From the IMG/VR virus record IMGVR_UViG_3300027899_000028, positions 1 to 40,129 of that record: a DNA stretch of 40,129 nucleotides; one strand, 5' to 3'. This document shows positions 36,344-40,129 of this stretch, piece by piece. The translations under genes were made by a program, and so were the position numbers. Every line of letters begins with the position of its first letter. Within the stretch, counting starts at the first letter, position 1. Below the pieces are notes generated by a model that had not been told where the DNA came from, made no database searches, and was given only the letters and a program-made list of their open reading frames with translations. The stretch comes from a virus.

Positions 36344-38467
36344 TTAAGCGGGCGCAACGGCCTCGCCAATCTCGATTGTCGGGGGAAGGTCGGAATCGTC
36401 GTCGCCAATCTCGATGGTCGGCGGCAAGCCGGAGTCGTCCATACCGGCCATCATCGGATCACCGGGCGGCATCTCGCCCATAGGCTGCGGCGGCATGGCT
36501 CCAGGCGGCGGCATCGGCGGTTGCCCGCCCTCGCCCTGCCCAGCCTGCGTGAGCTGCTGAAGCTGCTGCATGATCGCCGGGAGTTGCGCGGCCACAGACT
36601 GCATAGTCAGCATCATCTGTGCGTTCTGAAGGCGGATGCCCTCTGTCTCCGCTTCCATCTTGTCGGCGGCGGCGGCGTCCTTGAGTGCGCCCGCTGCGGC
36701 CTCGGGGTCAGGCGGTGGCGGTTCCTGCTGGATGGGCTTGCCGTCCTCATCCAGGCCCTTGGCTTCAAGGATGCGCGCGGCGATCTGGTCGGCACCCGGA
36801 ACGTCCATGTTCTTGATGATGAGGTCGCCCGCGATGTCGGTAAGCTGCGGGAAGCCCCGGAGCAGTTCGGTCATAAACTCAGTGGCCTCAGCCCGCTTGG
36901 TGGCGAAACTTGGGCCGGTCGTGACCGTCACGTCGTACTCGCCCGCAGACAGGTCGTTCAGGACAATCTCCATGCCCCTCTCGTCCATGTCCGGCTTGTT
37001 AATCTCGACCATCTTTGCCGAGCCATCTTCGCCCAGCGTGCGGACAATGCGGGTCGAGTCGTAAATCTTGGGTATCAAGTCCACAAGGATGCGCCCGCAA
37101 TACTGGATCGCGATGCCCAAGTTGAAAATGTAGTGATAGGTTCCGGTGTCGCCTTCCTGCTGCCGGGCCATAATTGCCCGTCCAGAGGTTTCATTGCTTG
37201 GCGCACCCAATCCCGCCTTGTAGATGCCCGTCACGCCCTCAAGGTCGCTAATGGCCAACTGTGACTGGATATCGAGGCCCTGCGACGCAAGCGGCGGCTC
37301 GCTGCGCTTGGGCGGGCCATTGGCGCGCGGGTCGCCCTTGTAGATCAAGGCGGCATCGTTGCGCGTGCCACTGTTGGCCCACTGGTCCTCGTAGCCGCTG
37401 GCCTGATCCGCCGTCAGGATGAACGGGCTCTTGGGCTGCATCGCCACGGCCTCAACCGCAGCCGTCCGCGTGTAGTTGTAGACGCGCTGCGGGTCGCGCA
37501 TGTCGTGGATCATGCCCTTGCGGGTCGCGCGTCCGTCGCTCCAGATTTCCTCGCCCGGCACAACGCAAATGGGGATGTAACGGCCCGCCCAATCCTGAAC
37601 CTTGGTGAGCATCCCGCCGCCGCTCATCAGGAAGCTGCGGACTTGGTTAACCACCACCTCGCGCTGCTGCACGACGGGCGATTCCGGCGGCGTCTCGTCG
37701 TCGCTGTAGGACACCGCGCCATCCTCGTGCATGCGCAGCATCTTTTTGACGGGCTCGCGATACCAATATTCCGCGATCTTGACCGTATCCATCGTGCGCC
37801 ACGTCATGCCCTGGTCGGCTACGTTCGTAGGCAAGCTTTCGACCGGCACGTTGGGGTAAAGCCGCTGGTATTCCTCCTTGGCCATGTCCTCGAACACGAA
37901 GCCATAGCGCATGTCCGACTTGTCCGGCTCCTGTGAGAGCGGATCTATGAGGATTTGAAACGGGTCGTTAATCCGCTTGATACGGATGTCCTGGTCGAAA
38001 CTATCGTCGCCGCTGTACTGCGTGACGACGCGCCAACCGCCGATGCCCGCCTGCGCCGCGTTCTCAGTGGCCTTCGTGTACGCCGCGCGGGCGACCGACT
38101 GCTGCTCAATGTGACGAATCAATCCGTTGAAGATTTCCGCAGCCTCGACCGTCGCGCCGTCCTTGGCAGGCAGAACCTTGATGCTGGGCGGGTTCTGCAT
38201 CACCTCGCCGGTCAACTGCCGAACAAAGCCCGGCCCCCGGTTCATGGTCAGGGCGGGGCGGTTCGCGGCCTTGCGGTCCTGTAGCGCCTGCGAATCCCAC
38301 TGAGCCTCGCCGCCGACATAGAACCGTTGGCAGTCTCGACCGCTGGAGACGTTGTCAAATTCCTGCTTCCAAGCCTCGTCGGCGTGGGCAAGAGCGCGGG
38401 CGAACGGGTCGGACCTGTTGCCAGTTTCGGAGGACGGGCCGCCGCGTGTGGGGGTTGTGTCAGCCAT
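36344..38467 (-). CDS. Portal protein, P22 gp1-like
   Basis: A 707-residue protein, matching P22 portal (725). Family pattern: DRKAANRPALTMNRGPGFVR, FNGLIRHIEQQSVARAAYTK, GGWRVVTQYSGDDSFDQDIR, IKRINDPFQILIDPLSQEPD and SGRAIMARQQEGDTGTYHYI. The C-terminal part is Gln/Met/Pro-rich with a tandem LPPTIEIG repeat (SGLPPTIEIGDDD then SDLPPTIEIGEAV). ATG at 38467 (MADTT) was taken, with 38485 as an alternative overlapping the terminase end. It forms the dodecameric DNA gate in the capsid. Confidence 0.92.
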   Translation of the reverse strand: MADTTPTRGGPSSETGNRSDPFARALAHADEAWKQEFDNVSSGRDCQRFYVGGEAQWDSQALQDRKAANRPALTMNRGPGFVRQLTGEVMQNPPSIKVLPAKDGATVEAAEIFNGLIRHIEQQSVARAAYTKATENAAQAGIGGWRVVTQYSGDDSFDQDIRIKRINDPFQILIDPLSQEPDKSDMRYGFVFEDMAKEEYQRLYPNVPVESLPTNVADQGMTWRTMDTVKIAEYWYREPVKKMLRMHEDGAVSYSDDETPPESPVVQQREVVVNQVRSFLMSGGGMLTKVQDWAGRYIPICVVPGEEIWSDGRATRKGMIHDMRDPQRVYNYTRTAAVEAVAMQPKSPFILTADQASGYEDQWANSGTRNDAALIYKGDPRANGPPKRSEPPLASQGLDIQSQLAISDLEGVTGIYKAGLGAPSNETSGRAIMARQQEGDTGTYHYIFNLGIAIQYCGRILVDLIPKIYDSTRIVRTLGEDGSAKMVEINKPDMDERGMEIVLNDLSAGEYDVTVTTGPSFATKRAEATEFMTELLRGFPQLTDIAGDLIIKNMDVPGADQIAARILEAKGLDEDGKPIQQEPPPPDPEAAAGALKDAAAADKMEAETEGIRLQNAQMMLTMQSVAAQLPAIMQQLQQLTQAGQGEGGQPPMPPPGAMPPQPMGEMPPGDPMMAGMDDSGLPPTIEIGDDDSDLPPTIEIGEAVAPA

Positions 38468-38469
38468 GT

Positions 38470-39747
38470 CTATGCCGCCATCCATCCGCCCTGCGGGCGC
38501 GCTTTGGGTCTCTTGGTCTGGGTTTCAGCCTGCCAGCCCATTGCGAGATATCGGAAGGCATCGGCTGCGTGGCTGGTCCAATCGTGGCGCGGGGTCGGCT
38601 TCAGCACCTTGCGCTCCTCGTCAAAGTCGGCGCGGTACTGTTTCAGAGCCTCGATCCCGTCCTTGCAGCGCGTGGCGTCAAACTTGACGCGGGCCAGCGT
38701 CTCGCGGGCCGCGCCGATGCCATCCATAAGGCGATGATCTGCAACAAGCTCGGGCTTCAGGCCCAGCGCTTCCATCTGCTCGATGCGGGTGCGCCCACTG
38801 CCCCATTCCTTGACCTTGGCGTCATGAGGGACGAGGCACTTGCCGATATTGTACTTGGTGGCGCGGAGCTTCTCCGCGTAGTGATCGAGGCCGACGCCCG
38901 TTGCCTCGTAATAGTCCACGACGTGAATGCCGCCAGCCAGGACCTGAAAAAACCAGATAGCGGTCGAATCGCGAACGCCTAAATCCCACGCGGTCAGGAC
39001 GGGCGCATAAGGGTCAACATCCACTCGGCAAATGCGGCCCGCTTCCTCGGCGGCGGCCATCTCGCGGCCCCAATACGCGCCCTGAATTGCGGCCTCAAAG
39101 CTGCACTCGTACTCTTGGGCGTACTGTTCCGGTGTCATCAGCTTACGGGCGCTGTCCAACTCGTCTTGCGCGACAAGGCCGGTCTGGCTGGCCTTCAGGA
39201 CTAGCGTGAACCAGTCAGGATCGTCCTTGGCGTTCAGATAGAGTTTGTGCAGGTCGTTGTGGCCCTTCGGCGTGCCGCTCACGCCCAGCGCGCCTTTGCG
39301 GTCCGACAATGCCGGGCGGATGATTTCAGGTAGAACGCTCGGACGCATGTCGGCGTATTCGTCCAGCGCGCAATCGTCGAGGTAGATGCCGCGCATGCCC
39401 TCAGGGTTGTCTGCGCCGTACAGGCGGACACGCCCCCCGTTAGGGAAATCAACGCGCAACTCGCTTTCATTGGCTACAGCGCCAGGGATCACAAGCCCGA
39501 AGCGCTTCAGGTAGGTCCAAGCCACGTCCTTGGCCTGCTTCAGTAGCGGGGCGATGTACGCAGTACGAGGCTCTGGCTTTGGGCAGGTAAGCGCGGTCCG
39601 GATCAGCCGGTTAACCGTCGCCATAGTCTTGCCGGCGCGACGATGGGCAATCACGACGGACCAGCGCTTGTTCGTCTCGTGAAACGGTACGAACGCATGG
39701 CGCGGGCTGTAGGGGATGGTGATCGCGGTCACGACGGCGGCATCCAC
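38470..39747 (-). CDS. terL: Terminase large subunit
   Basis: A 425-residue packaging motor. Walker A is VVIAHRRAGKT at about 31-41. Walker B with catalytic Glu lies at IYLDDCALDE (about 121-130), and a coupling SGTPKGHND follows. The C-terminal nuclease part has AWDLGVRDSTAIWFFQV with a catalytic Asp and a later HAADAFRYLAMGW. The pattern is that of P22/phage-type headful terminases. It overlaps the small subunit gene upstream. Confidence 0.93.
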   Translation of the reverse strand: MDAAVVTAITIPYSPRHAFVPFHETNKRWSVVIAHRRAGKTMATVNRLIRTALTCPKPEPRTAYIAPLLKQAKDVAWTYLKRFGLVIPGAVANESELRVDFPNGGRVRLYGADNPEGMRGIYLDDCALDEYADMRPSVLPEIIRPALSDRKGALGVSGTPKGHNDLHKLYLNAKDDPDWFTLVLKASQTGLVAQDELDSARKLMTPEQYAQEYECSFEAAIQGAYWGREMAAAEEAGRICRVDVDPYAPVLTAWDLGVRDSTAIWFFQVLAGGIHVVDYYEATGVGLDHYAEKLRATKYNIGKCLVPHDAKVKEWGSGRTRIEQMEALGLKPELVADHRLMDGIGAARETLARVKFDATRCKDGIEALKQYRADFDEERKVLKPTPRHDWTSHAADAFRYLAMGWQAETQTKRPKARPQGGWMAA

Positions 39748-40007
39748 GAAACAGCCAGTGCAATCGGCCCGGTTCCGCCCTCGCCGGTCTGGGGCTGCGG
39801 TGCCTTGCCGTGGCCGCGCTCGAAAATCTCTTTGATGGCGGCCACACGAGCCGCGTCGCTGTCGCTGGTCCGCATAACACCGGCAAGCGTTTCCATCGCC
39901 TCAGACGTGTAGGTCTGGGCAAGCGCCTTAATGTCGGCAGTCGCCTTGTTCAGCGAGCCCTTCTTGCGCCCGCCGCGCCGCTCGCCAGGCTTGGACCCGC
40001 GAGCCAT
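39729..40007 (-). CDS. terS: Terminase small subunit-like protein
   Basis: A 92-residue protein with a basic start MARGSKPGERRGGRKKGSLN, familiar at the beginning of small terminase subunits, followed by helices (ATADIKALAQTYTSEAMETL). It overlaps the large-subunit start by 19 bp. It lies at the end of the window, and its start codon lies just inside the terminal repeat (40005-40007), so its leader is 16-131. It would recognise the packaging site. It is short for a P22 gp3 (162 aa). Confidence 0.82.
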   Translation of the reverse strand: MARGSKPGERRGGRKKGSLNKATADIKALAQTYTSEAMETLAGVMRTSDSDAARVAAIKEIFERGHGKAPQPQTGEGGTGPIALAVSWMPPS

Positions 40008-40129
40008 TGCTATTTTCTGCTATTCTGGAAGGCCGAAGCCATGGGCTGATGCTCGGTTGTGGAGCGGTCAGCCTCTATTGCTACGGACTGTGATTTAGAA
40101 AATGCAAGCGGAAAATGGGTTAGGCCGCC
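40004..40129. repeat. Terminal direct repeat, right copy (126 bp)
   Basis: Identical to 16-141. It joins the terminase gene to the early leftward operon on the circle. On the circle, the leader of the terminase gene contains a short direct repeat (TTGCTATT at 40007-40014 and CTGCTATT at 40018-40025) and a weak promoter-like TTGCAT on the minus strand, but no clear terminator. Confidence 0.95.

Noticed and set aside
1-40129. Insertion sequence or transposase gene
   Set aside because: No transposase motif, terminal inverted repeats with target duplication, or IS-like block was seen on either strand.

Overview
The window looks like the complete genome of a temperate, short-tailed (P22-like) bacteriophage of an alphaproteobacterium, assembled as one contig. 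Bases 16-141 recur exactly at 40004-40129, so the molecule closes into a circle of about 39,988 bp. The host guess rests on high GC, a GapR-family (DUF2312) gene, a small GcrA-like regulator and a Cys-rich secreted protein of a type I associate with that class. The species cannot be told. The morphology call rests on a set of P22-type proteins: portal, scaffold, coat, gp4-like tail accessory factor, gp10-like DNA-stabilisation protein and three DNA-ejection proteins.

Layout. The immunity switch lies at 6500-7660. A CI-like repressor (+) faces a YdaS/Cro-like gene (-), with promoters TTGACA-N16-TCACAT (leftward) and TTGACA-N17-TTACAT (rightward) embedded in related inverted repeats. Leftward (- strand, 6723 down to 132) runs an early operon of small tightly overlapping genes: a DnaA-domain-IV-like protein, a GapR-like protein, RusA, an O-like replication protein whose gene carries iteron-like repeats, a downstream replication partner and many small hypotheticals. 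It ends in a GcrA-like mini-protein in the position of a late regulator. Across the circle junction transcription can run straight into the late genes: terminase (39729-40007, 38470-39747), portal, scaffold, coat, two glycosyltransferases, head/neck proteins, ejection proteins, tail fibre and GLUG-type tail protein, then lysis (holin-like protein, GH24 lysozyme, Rz, embedded Rz1), a metallophosphoesterase and a small gene ending at 14094.

Rightward (+ strand, 7661-13592) runs the recombination and lysogeny arm: small hypotheticals, Lar-like zinc-ribbon protein, Erf-type annealing protein, NinB, HNH protein, Xis-like HTH protein and tyrosine integrase. Between the convergent integrase and late operon (13593-14093) lies a tRNA-like sequence (candidate attP) and a small AT-rich membrane-protein gene. 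Both are separated by repeated copies of the 3' end of the neighbouring gene 14094-14315.

The most notable features are: the three-copy gene-end repeat array around the attachment region; six iterons plus three 11-bp tandem repeats inside the O-like gene; a 37-residue coupled peptide resembling the tail-fibre C-terminus; a hairpin overlapping the coat gene's likely ribosome-binding site; plus-strand lipoprotein and membrane-protein genes embedded in the late operon; and a repressor lacking the Ser/Lys dyad of its S24-like domain. All names come from reading motifs by eye; no database search was run.
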